From the NCBI GenBank assembly GCA_933228895.1, contig OW121849.1, positions 125,678,849 to 125,742,848 on the forward strand: a stretch of 64,000 nucleotides of DNA, given 5' to 3'. The stretch comes from Platycnemis pennipes (lineage: Eukaryota; Arthropoda; Insecta; Odonata; Platycnemididae). Under the pieces are notes generated by a model, which saw only the letters and a list, made by a program, of their open reading frames with translations, was not told the DNA's origin and made no database searches. A program made the translations under genes and the position numbers. Of this stretch, positions 48,179-58,034 are shown in pieces; position 1 is the stretch's first letter; the number at the start of each line of letters is the position of its first letter.

Positions 48179-48541
48179 CGGGTCGTTCATAAACTACGTA
48201 ATGATAAAGGAGGAGTGGGGGGGGGGAAGTTTAATGCACCATCGACTAGGGGGGGGTCCTGCCTTCCTTTATCCCTTTACGTCAGGAATTAGATACTTCA
48301 TGTATTCATTCTTATTCAAAAAATAATGACGATACACGTAATAATGTGTAAATGAGTAATAGTATTGAGAACGAAATAAGGTATTTTTAAATAATAAATG
48401 TTTTATGAACAAAAAGAGAGGGTTCATTTGCAGCGTTATATAATTTAGAGGGGGGGGTTGTTAGAGAATTTTACGGAGCGCTAAAGGAAGGGTTGGTCAA
48501 AAAAGAGGTAAATCAATGTTACGTAATACATGTATGACCCC
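48179..48541. mobile_element. Harbinger-like MITE, TAA target site
   Basis: The left end GGGTCGTTCATAAACTACG and the inverted right end share about 17 of 22 terminal bases and meet in TACGTAA. Both sides are flanked by TAA (48176-48178 and 48542-48544), the TWA target site usual for PIF/Harbinger. The interior has long G runs (near 48217 and 48250, and at 48453). A diverged relative lies at 60170-60450. No ORF. Confidence 0.58.
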
Positions 48542-48544
48542 TAA

Positions 48545-51500
48545 AATGCGGAAACTACACCTTAAGTGACATATGCCATTAAAACACTCCAGCGGACTCT
48601 TTATATAGTAGGATCATGAATGCACATACAAAATTATAATCACTTCACATTACTCTCGTGAGCAACATCCAAGATAATCATTCAACCTTGAGTATTTTCA
48701 CGCACGAAAAATTAATCCTTTCAGAGGATATGTACATTTAATGGTACCTACGGTGTATGAAAAAGACTGGAAACCTGCTCAAAACTTATGAAAACGTGAT
48801 TGTATACACATACGTATGTATATACTCTGTTAAATACTGCAGTTTTTATTTAAGTCCCGTGTTAACGTTTGATATCAGTCTTTCAAAGGATTCTACGGAT
48901 ATATCAGAGCTCTTTACGATTACGATTTCCTACACATGTTAAAAGAATTTTTTAAATGCTTACTTTAACAAAAGGTGGAAAGTGTAGGAAAACACGAAAA
49001 TTACTACTAGAAGTACCTACATTTACTGAATAGCATTTCATCTTATGTAGTTATTAAACATTAGATGAGATAAGATTTGAGGTCATTCATCGTCCTACCT
49101 CGTTTTCCGTACCCCATTCATGTCTCGTTTCCCGAATCGAGAAGCCTGGTCTCGTTCAAGGCTCTCGTCTCGTTTGTAAAATGCATTTTCAAGAAAAGCC
49201 CAGTGTTTCTAGTCAATACGATAGTGTTTTTTTCAAATGAATAAAATCGATAATGTTGAAAATACCCCAGAATTCATATGCATTTGAAGCTTTTACAACA
49301 TTGGATTAAATGTGAAAATACAAATAGTAAGTCCACTGACAATAGGAATTGAAGCGGAAAACAAAACACCTCTTTAAAGTATCAAAATAATAAGGTGAAA
49401 CTAATACATATGAGGATTGTTCGCATGTACCGTGTCGGAGAGGAGTGCCGCCTACGCTCCTGGGACATGCATCCCCCTTCCAATTCCGGGTGGCTGAGTA
49501 TTTTGGCGCCGCTGTATCAGAGGGACGCTGTAGACTCAAGAGCCGTGGGAACGGTGTGTGCTCTTGCGTGGAGGGCAGCGATATCAGGGGGGCGCAGCCG
49601 ACCCATAGCGATGTGTGTCTGTCCCCTCGGATAAGCGCGAAGGCCAAATCGCCAAAAGATCTGGCAAGAAGAACATGCCATAGGAATAGGCGGAATAGTG
49701 CTTCTACTACACCCACACCCGCTAAACCAATTGGTTTTTTAGGGTCGATACCACAGAGCAAAAGGGGTCGACTGAGTTACTGCGAAGTGACCATTTGGCG
49801 AGCGTTGGCAGGCTACGAATTTTTGACCGCGCTGTCCCGCCGAGTCCCTTTCCGAGCCAGTGTGCAGGCAGGCTTTATAATGCATGTACATTAGTATTTT
49901 TTCTTTCTCACCATTAAATGTAATACACATATATGTACTTTTGACTCGGCCTTGCTTTTTCCATAAGTCGATACTCACTAAGTCGCTATGCCCACATCAA
50001 TCGCTATATTCGACTGACATTTAAATCACCTAAACTTAAAATTTTCAGTATTCAAATTAACATTAAGCTAGATTTTTTATTAATCTGTGTCAGATGCACG
50101 TGATCCACGAGTTCAGAGCAAGCTTTCAGCCGACTCATGACAAGCGATTGAAGTGTAGTCCTGAAATCCTGAGGGTGGGGATGGGAAAAGGGAGTTAAGA
50201 GGAGGAGGGAGGGTGAGGGGCTGCAGGATTTCGGAAGGGGATCCGCGATGGACGAGCTGGGGTTGGCGGGGGTTGAGTGAGGTTAACGCTGAAGAGGTGG
50301 TTGGGGGAACGATTTTGGAAGCGTTGGGTTGTGGGCTAAGGATCATGATTGGGGAGGGGGAGAGGTGGATATGACGTTTGTATTGGGGTGGAGGAAGGGC
50401 TGTGCGATAATAGAATTTGAATATCGCATTGAGATATATGCATTGTACAGCATAAATGTCTCATGAGTCGGCATGAACGTCTGAATTACGTGGTGATGTT
50501 GCGAAAAGTCCACCTCCATCAGTCCATCTCTTGGAACGATTCGAACTAACATCGTAAAGAGGCCGAAAAGGAGCTAGGTTGGTAGCCGAGATGGAGATCT
50601 TGGTGGCCGGCTTGGATGGTGATCACTGACTACTAGACAGCCATTGGATGGAAAAACGGAAAAGGAGCCATTGACCCTTATCAGCCCAACAGTTACACCA
50701 CCCCGTGAAAGTAGAACAGGACATATCGCCTCTGCTGTTGTTGCGTTCATAAACCCATTCAGACTCGTATTTGCTACCCAGAAGAGATAAAAAATAACAA
50801 ATGACTTCCCGGCAGCCGGGAAACTTGTCATCTTCCCATTCTAATCGCTTCCACAGCCTCCAAACCTTTTCCATCAATGAAAAACTAACCTGTAATAAAA
50901 AGTGATGGCGTCCAGATGGGAGAGCGAGCCTAAACTCCGACTAAGTGGTAATATTTCGAATCTCAGGTGAATGCGAGTGAGTAGTACTCGCTGCCCAGGT
51001 TTCTGACACACTTTCCGTTCAGCTTCTCCGGGTTCATTTTCATTTTTACGTCCTTCATTCATACAAAGTAACTGATGTTATCACTGTCCATTTGTGGTAC
51101 CTTAAACGGAAGTTGGAAGAAGATGACACGGAAAAAATTACTTTTGAATCGGGCGCAGGTGACGGATAGGAATTGTAGCGGCAACGCGTTGAAAGATTGA
51201 GAAGTAAGGCCTTCAACAGCACGGGTATTTTGACATGGATCGCCAACACCACAAGGTAGCAAAAAATTCACTCCCTCATACCAGCGGCTCAAATGTTATC
51301 GACTTCAGAGCGGCTCCTAATCTCACGATTGAAAAGGATCTTGATGAATCTCGTGGTGGTATAAATTGGGATGGAATGCGAGGACATTTTGTGCAAATAG
51401 ACATGAAAAAAGATTTGGTACTATTCCAAACATATCCTTTTGATAATTATTGCTGGTACGAGACGAGACCGTAGCAGAGGGAAGTCGAGACGAGGCTATA

Positions 51501-51651
51501 CCACTGTCACGAGACTCTCGTGGGAGTGGTGATGTCAATTCTTTAATCAGCATTTATGCACAAATAACAAGTCTTTCTAGCAAGAATGTAATTCATAGAG
51601 TCCTAGCAGAACCTCTATCTTAAATATGGGCGACTATATCTATATAATCTA
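48545..51651. other. intergenic stretch with G-rich and CG-rich patches
   Basis: No supported gene. 49430-49894 is CG-richer and carries long overlapping ORFs (49306-49761 minus, 49445-49894 plus) with no recognisable domain, probably a dispersed repeat. 50160-50400 is a purine/G-rich run (GGAGGAGGGAGGG), which could form G-quadruplexes. CTCGTCTCG motifs near 49130-49180 and CGAGACGAG near 51462-51505 lie in opposite orientation and may be ends of an old element. Confidence 0.4.
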
Positions 51652-51702
51652 CAAGCTGACCCGGCCACGCGTTGCTGTGGCTCAATCTGGTTAAATGGAA
51701 AG

Positions 51703-52090
51703 CGCACGTTTATAGTATGTTTAATTTCACAATTTTTATGGGTATACAATATATCTCAGCTGATCGATTGTTTTGCAGCTGGACACGCATATTTGTATAT
51801 AATTTTAACGTCTTTACATGTCGTCACAAAGTAGAATATTTCAGGCAAGCATTTATTTCATCCGCTAGTGTCAATCGAGGAATTACAGGTAATGTTCGCA
51901 CGTTTATAGTATGTTTAATTTCACAATTTTTATGGGTATACAATATATCTCAGCTGATCGATTGTTTTGCAGCTGGACACGCATATTTGTATATAATTTT
52001 AACGTCTTTACATGTCGTCACAAAGTAGAATATTTCAGGCAAGCATTTATTTCATCCGCTAGTGTCAATCGAGGAATTACAGGTAATGTT
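51703..52090. repeat. exact 194-bp tandem duplication
   Basis: Units 51703-51896 and 51897-52090 are identical base for base (CGCACGTTTATAG ... GGTAATGTT). They cover part of the helicase fragment. The lack of any difference implies a very recent duplication or an assembly duplication. Confidence 0.96.
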
Positions 52091-52324
52091 TGCCTGAAAT
52101 CTCGTGCAAGCAATATTAATGCGCTCTCAAATGGTCTCAGGATTCAACGGAAATCTTGCAATGATCGATCCAGAGCCTCGAGTGATGCTTTGTGCACCAT
52201 TGTGCATTCATCCCAAGCAATAAGTTGGCATTTCTGAAATATTTGTCCCATGCCGGATGATTTGAATATGTTGCACGTGAGTGTTTCAATGAATTGCAAG
52301 TTCAATGGGATGCACATCCCGTCT
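51703..52324 (-). pseudogene. Helitron Pif1-like helicase fragment
   Basis: Minus-strand translation reads GMCIPLNLQFIETLTCNIFK, SSGMGQIFQKCQLIAWDECT (a Walker B-type DE), SLEALDRSLQDFR, then RDFRQTLPVIPR, DEINACLKYSTL, RHVKTLKL and NMRVQLQ. These blocks follow the order of Helitron-encoded Pif1 helicases. There are two in-frame stops (after QDFR and after KYSTL, where a Trp codon became TGA). The 194-bp tandem repeat shifts the frame. The Walker A part and the C-terminus are absent, so it is non-functional. Confidence 0.85.
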
Positions 52325-52352
52325 CCAGTGTCGATATTGTATTCTCGATATT

Positions 52353-52930
52353 GTACAAACCTTCATGGAGCGAACAAATCAACTAACCAAAGCTTCATGG
52401 AAATTGGATGAATGTTGTGGTAATGCATGAAGTTATCAATATTGTATCGATGCAGTATCGATATTGTAATGATACTTTATAAAACTTTGATAAAAAACAC
52501 CTAAATATTTTCACCTCAATTTTGTATCAACAATGTATCGATGTATCCATATTTTATCGATATTATATCGATACAGTATCGACATTGAATTATCGATTTT
52601 GTAGAAACCTTCGCGGAGCGTACTCAATAACTTTCCAAAGTTTCATGGCGATCCGATGAATGGTGTAGTAATGCATAAAGGACAAACACATTATATACAT
52701 TCGATTCAGTATCAATATTGCAACGATACATTCCTTTTAAAAAACTAAATAATTTCACCTCAATTTTGTATCAATAATGTATCAATTTACCGATACTTTT
52801 AGCGATATTATATCGATAAAGTATCGATATTGAAATATCGATTCCGTAGTCCTCTTTTCGGGAATGTACTGAACAACTTCCCAAAGTTTCATGGCGATCC
52901 GATGAATGGTGTAGTAATGCATAAAGGACA
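52353..52930. repeat. three ~246-bp repeats with TATCGATA-type motifs
   Basis: Blocks starting near 52353, 52601 and 52846 share AAAG(T/C)TTCATGG, ATCCGATGAATGGTGTAGTA and ATGCATAAAGGAC. Between them GTATCGATATTG-like dyads recur. The second and third copies are closer to each other than to the first. They are non-coding and internal to the Helitron. Confidence 0.8.
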
Positions 52931-52931
52931 T

Positions 52932-52962
<31 letters not shown>

Positions 52963-52972
52963 TACATTCATT
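52929..52972. repeat. (CA)n microsatellite
   Basis: An almost pure CA run broken by AAAC and CAT units, just inside the 5' end of the Helitron. Such runs are common at this place in Helitrons. Confidence 0.9.
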
Positions 52973-52986
52973 TTTATATATATAGA

Positions 52987-53453
52987 TGGGCGATATCTAT
53001 ACAAACCTGCTTTTTTTGAGAGCGATTACTTGTAGGATCTTCATTCTCCCTTGGCATGATGATCAAAGACAACTTTTAAGCGTGTATGAGAGTGATTATA
53101 TTTTCTCTTTGCTTCCGTTTACCACAGCAGAGTATCTATCCTGGCCATGTGAATGCTTTCCGAAGCCCGCCGTTGATATCCGGGCATTGAGACAGTGGGG
53201 CTCATTCAGAGGCGTACATACCCTTATCGCCAAGTATTATGGTTCCGAAGGATGCACGGGAAAGCCTCTTGCTGGACACAACCCTCGGGGGCTGGGGCAA
53301 GTGCGTTTCCCTCGTGCTGCAGTAATGGCCAGATGGAATTGAGTCGTTGGTTGGAAAAAAATCCCGCGACGTTTCAGTTTTTCAGTTAAAATTCTGAATG
53401 TTGGTTCTACTCGTAGCGAATATAGAGAGTAAGGAAAAGTAATCTGTTTGCGT
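52987..53453. other. intergenic stretch
   Basis: About 470 bp between the Helitron and the hAT element. A plus-strand ORF (52986-53342) runs through it without a recognisable motif. Nothing else is seen. Confidence 0.45.
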
Positions 53454-53801
53454 GTGAACATCAGGGGTAAAAGTGCGGGGGGACGCGGGTGGACGGCGTC
53501 CTCCCACTTCCTCAAAATACGCCATCTTCGCAAGGGGCCGGAGACGCTGGGGAACAGCGTCCCCTCACTCCCATGTTATTGTCTTGAAAAGGAGAAAACG
53601 CACTGTGCACGCGATGATCAGGAAATTTTGCCTCTCTAGTATTATCTGCACTCACCCTCGAAAATAGACTTATCCGTTCCAAAGCCGTTCCTTATCTTAC
53701 GGGAGTCCAACTGCACAATTTGCTTTAAAACCAGACAGTGGCAAACAATAGGCTCGTTCTTCTCTGCTATCGTGTTGTGTCAGTCGTGTTCGTGTCACAA
53801 A

Positions 53802-54035
53802 ATGATCCAAAACCCAATCACACAAAGAGAAATGACATCTTCAAAGCACCGGAAACTCAGAATCATAGAGTATTTTGAAAGAAGCAACAGCAAAAAACTG
53901 AAGGCCGCTGCTGATGGTTACGAAGCAGTAAAGCTGAAACAAAGCTGACAAACTGAAGGACAATGGTGATTTTCTTGCTGCTGCAAACGCTGCAACATCT
54001 GGAGATTTTGGAGAGCAAAGAGACGTAAGCAACAG
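53802..54035 (+). pseudogene. hAT-type gene, N-terminal piece
   Basis: The ATG at 53802 opens MIQNPITQREMTSSKHRKL ... IEYFERSNSKK, followed by TGA at 53946-53948. Another frame then continues DNGDFLAAANAATSGDFGEQ to about 54035. A basic SxYF-type start followed by an acidic low-complexity region is usual for ZNF862/KIAA1586-like hAT proteins. At least one frameshift is present. The core continues at 54690. Confidence 0.5.
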
Positions 54036-54597
54036 TCGTTGATTCGATGTTAATTTTATAAGGAAAGTGAAAAGAGCAAAAATCGTACCATTTTTCTGCA
54101 AGAACTCAAGAAGTCATTTTTTGCGACATCCGGCAGATAGCGCTTCTACTTTTTAAGCATTCAACAATGACATCTTTGAAGCATCAATTTACAAGCATCA
54201 ATTATTGTCGTGTATGCTCATTGTATTGTTTTACACGTTAACAGGACCTTACGTCTTACGGTAAAATCAGATATACCATATACAGCTGTATTTAATTAAT
54301 GAGTTCCAAAATGTACTTCATAAAAATCCACTGGTATGTCTGATACTGTACTATTAATAGTTTTTCTGCTTGTGGGGTAGGAAACACTAAAATTTTATTT
54401 ACAAATTAAATCTATATAAAACTTAAAAGAAATACGTGTAGCACTTAGAATGTACCACCCACCTAATAATTAACCCCTTAACATACCGATTATTTCAGAA
54501 AGTGCTTTTCAATTTTCATCTAATTTTTATTTATCAAGTCTAACAATCACTGAAGGGCAAAACTAATGGCAACAATGAAATTAGTTTTAATTATTTA

Positions 54598-54680
54598 AAT
54601 TTTGTGTGCAATTTTCGCACATAATGGGTCTACATTAGGCAGAACGCAAGGATTCACCTCCTGCACTGCAATGCAGGGAC
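54598..54680 (-). pseudogene. piggyBac-like transposase, C-terminal Cys-rich remnant
   Basis: Minus-strand translation gives C-I-A-V-Q-E-V-N-P-C, then VDPLCAKIAHKI and a stop about 125 bp from the TTAA end. Spaced cysteines followed by V-PLC at the very C-terminus resemble the zinc-binding tail of piggyBac transposases. This is a weak match, supported mainly by position. Confidence 0.35.
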
Positions 54681-54689
54681 AGGGGACAA

Positions 54690-55184
54690 AGGGGGACAGT
54701 TCGGAGAATCAGCGAGTCAGCATGATGGACAAGATGACGATAAACAGAGCACGGGAGACTCCAAAACATCGTCAGAATCTAATGAAAATGACGACAACAC
54801 AGGGGAATTCCCGGAATGTTGGACACATGACCAGTACATGGAGAAGGAATATCCATGGCTAACATCCAGAATCAAGAAACTGGGATGCCGAACTTGTAAT
54901 CTTGTCAAATCTCTAGGCCCATCAAATCCAAAGGAACACAACTATCAGAGGAGTGGACGTCGTTTCTTGTGACAGCTTCTGGGACAGATAAGGAAAAGCA
55001 GTGTGCGTCTCTTCGCAAGAAAATCTTCAAGTACAGGAATTCAAGTGCCCACCAGAGTGCAGAGAAGATACAGGAAGAAGTAAGAATGGAGTCACTCAAG
55101 ACATGTCTGGAGAAGGAAACTGATGAGTACTTCAACACGACATCGCGTATTTTTAGGACTGCGTACAATAATGCCAAATGTTAG
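54690..55184 (+). pseudogene. ZNF862/KIAA1586-like hAT gene piece
   Basis: An acidic stretch (HDGQDDDKQSTGDSKTSSES) leads into ECWTHDQYMEKEYPWL, then RIKKLGCRTCNLVKSLG. After a frameshift near 54940 come EEWTSFLVTASGTDKEKQ, SLRKKIFKYRNSSAHQSA and STRIFRTAYNNAK-like ETDEYFNTTSRIFRTAYNNA. This order (W-x-x-YPWL, C-x2-C, EEW-S, LRKKI-KH--S-AH, VFRTAY--AK) is that of the N-terminal TTF/zinc-finger region of KIAA1586/ZNF862-like hAT-derived proteins. The transposase core and dimerisation domain are absent. Confidence 0.72.
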
Positions 55185-55191
55185 AGCCCCT

Positions 55192-56085
55192 TCATAAACT
55201 TTCAGCAAGATATAGATCTCTTGTATCTCATAGTTGTCTTGTGCCCCAGTGCAGGCACAAAAATTTAAAACTAATCCTGAAGATCCATTCAACATTATAA
55301 TTCCAATCCATACTTCTGCCTGTTACTTTTTATATATTGCCTGAAAATTAGGCGTCATCTCCAAAGAACCATCGATTCGTCTAAACTCATATTTTTCCCA
55401 GGATAATAAATTTTACTCATGATTCTTGCAAATAAATCAATAATAGGATGAATTTTATAGAATTAATCAGAAGGTTTTGGTTGAAACTCCTTCGGATTCC
55501 GGCAAAAAATGCATTGCCCTCAGTATAACCAAAAAACGATCCCTTGACATATTTTGGTAGAATATGGGAAAATCGTACAAATTTGATTTCCAATAGCATG
55601 GGATGCTTTTTAGTCGTACATTACCCATAAGGTAAAGCAAACCCAGAAATACTTCAAATTCATTTTTTGTCAAATTCTGCCATTCAGAAATTCTTGTACG
55701 AGGTAATGGACTTTTTGAAAGCATTTTCAGTGCATTGGCATTTATCTCTCTTATAATCAAATCAATCAAAACTTATCGTTTGACATCAAAGAAAGTAACT
55801 AAATCGATTCTGACCTGGATTTGCTACTTTTAGTGCAGGATTCCCAGTGAAGGGAGTACGTGAAACATATTTGTCTGTTTTAAACCGAACGAATTGTGAG
55901 GGCGCGACAACAGTCTCTGATGTGAATGTTTCGGGGTGAGGAATGGTCATTTCATTACCTACTTCTGCCCAACTATTGTCTGAGTCAAAGCTCCAAACCT
56001 CATTACTATGTGACATGTCTTCTTCTTCGTAGGTATCCAGGATAACGTCGCGGATAATGTCTTCTGACAAACATCGCACTTCCAA
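55192..56085 (-). pseudogene. piggyBac-like transposase, N-terminal and first catalytic part
   Basis: The minus strand reads MEVRCLSEDIIRDVILDTYE and an acidic N-terminus. After a frameshift near 55780 comes IDLIIREINANALKML, then ISEWQNLTKNEFEVFLGLLY, PCYWKSNLYDFPIFYQNMSR and DRFLVILRAMHF, the DDE_Tnp_1_7 pattern. Further frameshifts and stops follow, with PGKNMSLDESMV (first catalytic Asp) and MLNGSSGLVLNFCACTGAQD still readable to about 55192. The rest of the catalytic domain is missing at the junction with the hAT piece. Confidence 0.8.
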
Positions 56086-56833
56086 ATCTCCGCAAAATTC
56101 GCTTTTGTGACGTTTTGGCCCAGTGCGTGATGTCGATGCAATGAAATCATCTAACTAAATATTGCTTGATGTAAAGATAAACAACATTTAGTCTTCTCCC
56201 TTGTATTATGGTGATTATACAAGTGAATGAATGGCTCAAAATGCGAATTACACTTCATTTTACTTACTGCTGCAGAAGTTATATTCCAATTTTACGGTGA
56301 TTTCCTTTTCCTAGCTTGTGTCCGACAACGTGATAAGGAAAATTGGGGACCATCGGTCATCTATTCATGCAGATCCACAAATTATTTCAACTTTCCCATT
56401 ATAATACTTTTTAACAACACAAATGCTTCCAAAACACAAAACAGCACAATCATTTTCAAACATTTACGGTAAGAGAGGCAATGGAACTTCTTGATATTTA
56501 GTTCTTACTCCAATCAATGGCGATTATCAATAAGAAAAAACGTCTTATACACCATGAAAACAACCATTGCTATTTCGAATATGGAACTTTTAATAATAAA
56601 GAGTAAGAAGGACGCACATTAAAGGGTAACTCTTATATTTTTATTGGTAAAAAAAGATAAAAATTCGGAACAAGCTTGTTAAATTGTTTCTCCACGAGAA
56701 CTAAAAATGAACTGAATTTCAAACTAATTGCTCTAGGTTAATGTTTAGGTCACAGGTAAAGCCGGTATGTAATGAAAAAATGAGTCTGCTGCAGGCGAAG
56801 TGTGCCATCTAATATTTAAAGTATGTTTTACTC

Positions 56834-56899
56834 TTGACTCACATGGTGGGTCATCCGCCCCTGTAAAGCGCACAGCCATGACTCACACGTGTGAGTCAT
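56834..56899. repeat. TGACTCA/TGAGTCA palindromes
   Basis: 56878-56899 is a perfect 22-bp palindrome made of TGACTCA and TGAGTCA around CACGTG. An imperfect copy lies at 56834-56854. TGA(C/G)TCA is the AP-1 core and CACGTG an E-box, but inside a transposon end these may be transposase sites. Confidence 0.75.
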
Positions 56900-56969
56900 C
56901 TGCACTGATAGTGTTATCCCACTGGCGTCCCCCCACCTTTTCAGAGCCACTTTTACCCCTGGTGAACAT

Positions 56970-58034
56970 ATTTAGTATTCTCCACCCATTGGCGTGCGAA
57001 GGAAATTGTCGGGCTGAGTTGAATGATGAGCAAGTAGATGACATTCCGATTAAAGTGATTTGATTGTAGTGGAATAATTTTCAGTGCATTTTCATTTAGA
57101 TGAATAATTAAAGCGTGAAAACCTGTTACAGGTCAAGATATTGTTATTTTTAAATTTTTGATAGTTAGTAGTAAGCAGAATAGAACGTTAAGATATTACT
57201 TTTACACTAAGGCTTTTACATAAGGATAGGAAGATATAATCCCAACATAACGCTCACAGTCAATTTACAAAGTTCTTCATTTTGTAATCGAAAATTAGAA
57301 AAATTGCTTCCCTGGTCCTATATAACTATATGACATTTATTTCATGATTGATCATCTTAACAAAAGATTTCAAATAGTATTTTTGCTATACGATCTCTGA
57401 ATAGTTTCTCAATGGTATCTGCCGTTGCTTGGTGGAAATAATTCATTATAAATCAGCAAACACTTGGTTTTTCAATAGTTTCGTAAGAACTCAATTGGTT
57501 GTTTCTATAAACCACGGCAGCAAAGATTGATAGGTCGCTACGTATCGAAAAACATGCTTCATCGACTCACTGAGAGGCATTTCATGCGAGGAATAAACCA
57601 TACGCCAAGAAGGCGAAACCACAAAACGCTGAACTTCACGTAAAAATTATGGAAAAGGGAAAGACACAATCCAACAGAGTGAACCGTGGGATAGGTACTG
57701 GTATACGCTTAGATAGCTTCGAGGATTAATACGCTATGCCAGATTTCTGAGTTGAAATATGTATTTTATTTCTTTGGGTGTTTTTTTCTTTAATGTGTAT
57801 TTTGTCATAGTTCGGCACACTTGAAATACTGATATCTGAGTAGATTTAAGAGTTTATTTCGATTATTTTTGAGAAACAAACAATTTGTTTCTCAAAAATA
57901 ATCGAAATAATAAATAAAATAAATAAAATTTGAATTGACTTGAATAAAATTTAAAGAAAAATATAGGTGGTTTTCCACCACCTGCGGCTAATTTTGATGT
58001 AGTATCCCTACTATTCTTTGATGTGCATTATTCC
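56970..58034. other. intergenic stretch
   Basis: About 1 kb, AT-rich, no supported gene. It contains the 27-bp hairpin at 57854-57910, followed by an (AAATA)-type run. Confidence 0.5.
57854..57910. repeat. perfect 27-bp hairpin, 3-nt loop
   Basis: 57854-57880 and 57884-57910 are exact reverse complements, separated by CAA. The stem core is GATTATTTTTGAGAAACAAA. The same type of structure occurs at 27749-27846. Confidence 0.94.

Larger units (their letters stand above)
51652..52986 (-). mobile_element. Helitron, degraded
   Basis: Read on the minus strand, the element starts TCTATATATATAAAAATG after an A and ends with a GCCAC-8 nt-GTGGC hairpin, then GGGTCAGCTTG followed by T. These are Helitron features: 5' TC, a 3' hairpin about 11 nt before a CTRR-like end (CTTG here), and insertion between A and T with no target duplication. 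The 1335-bp element holds a broken Pif1-type helicase fragment, an exact 194-bp internal duplication and three ~246-bp repeats. It lacks the Rep domain and must depend on other copies. Confidence 0.82.
54474..56626 (-). mobile_element. piggyBac-like element
   Basis: The left end is TTAA followed by CCCCTTAACATACCG; the right end, read inverted, is CCCTTTAATGTGCG preceded by a TTAA-like TTA. The two ends differ almost only by transitions. The TTAA target and CCC(T/C)TTAA end fit piggyBac. It carries a broken transposase on the minus strand whose middle part is interrupted or replaced by a hAT-type gene piece at 54690-55184. Confidence 0.65.
53462..56961 (+). mobile_element. hAT transposon with interleaved piggyBac-like element
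   Basis: The ends CAGGGGTAAAAGTG and CACTTTTACCCCTG are perfect 14-bp inverted repeats starting CAGGGG, as in hAT elements. They are flanked by an exact 8-bp target duplication GTGAACAT (53454-53461 and 56962-56969). A GGGGGGACGC block recurs just inside both ends. The 3500-bp interior contains broken pieces of a hAT-derived ZNF862/KIAA1586-like gene on the plus strand and a piggyBac-like element on the minus strand, in alternating order. It is not autonomous now. Confidence 0.88.

Noticed and set aside
49395..49634. Further ORFs inside the CG-rich island
   Set aside because: They overlap longer frames on both strands, and none shows a recognisable domain; most are composition by-products.
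49130..51540. 2.4-kb element bounded by CTCGTCTCG / CGAGACGAG motifs
   Set aside because: The motifs are short, low-complexity and repeated locally; no terminal position or target duplication could be defined.
52929..52972. CRISPR-like or satellite array at the CA run
   Set aside because: It is a plain dinucleotide microsatellite at the end of a Helitron; there are no spacers or direct repeats of CRISPR type.
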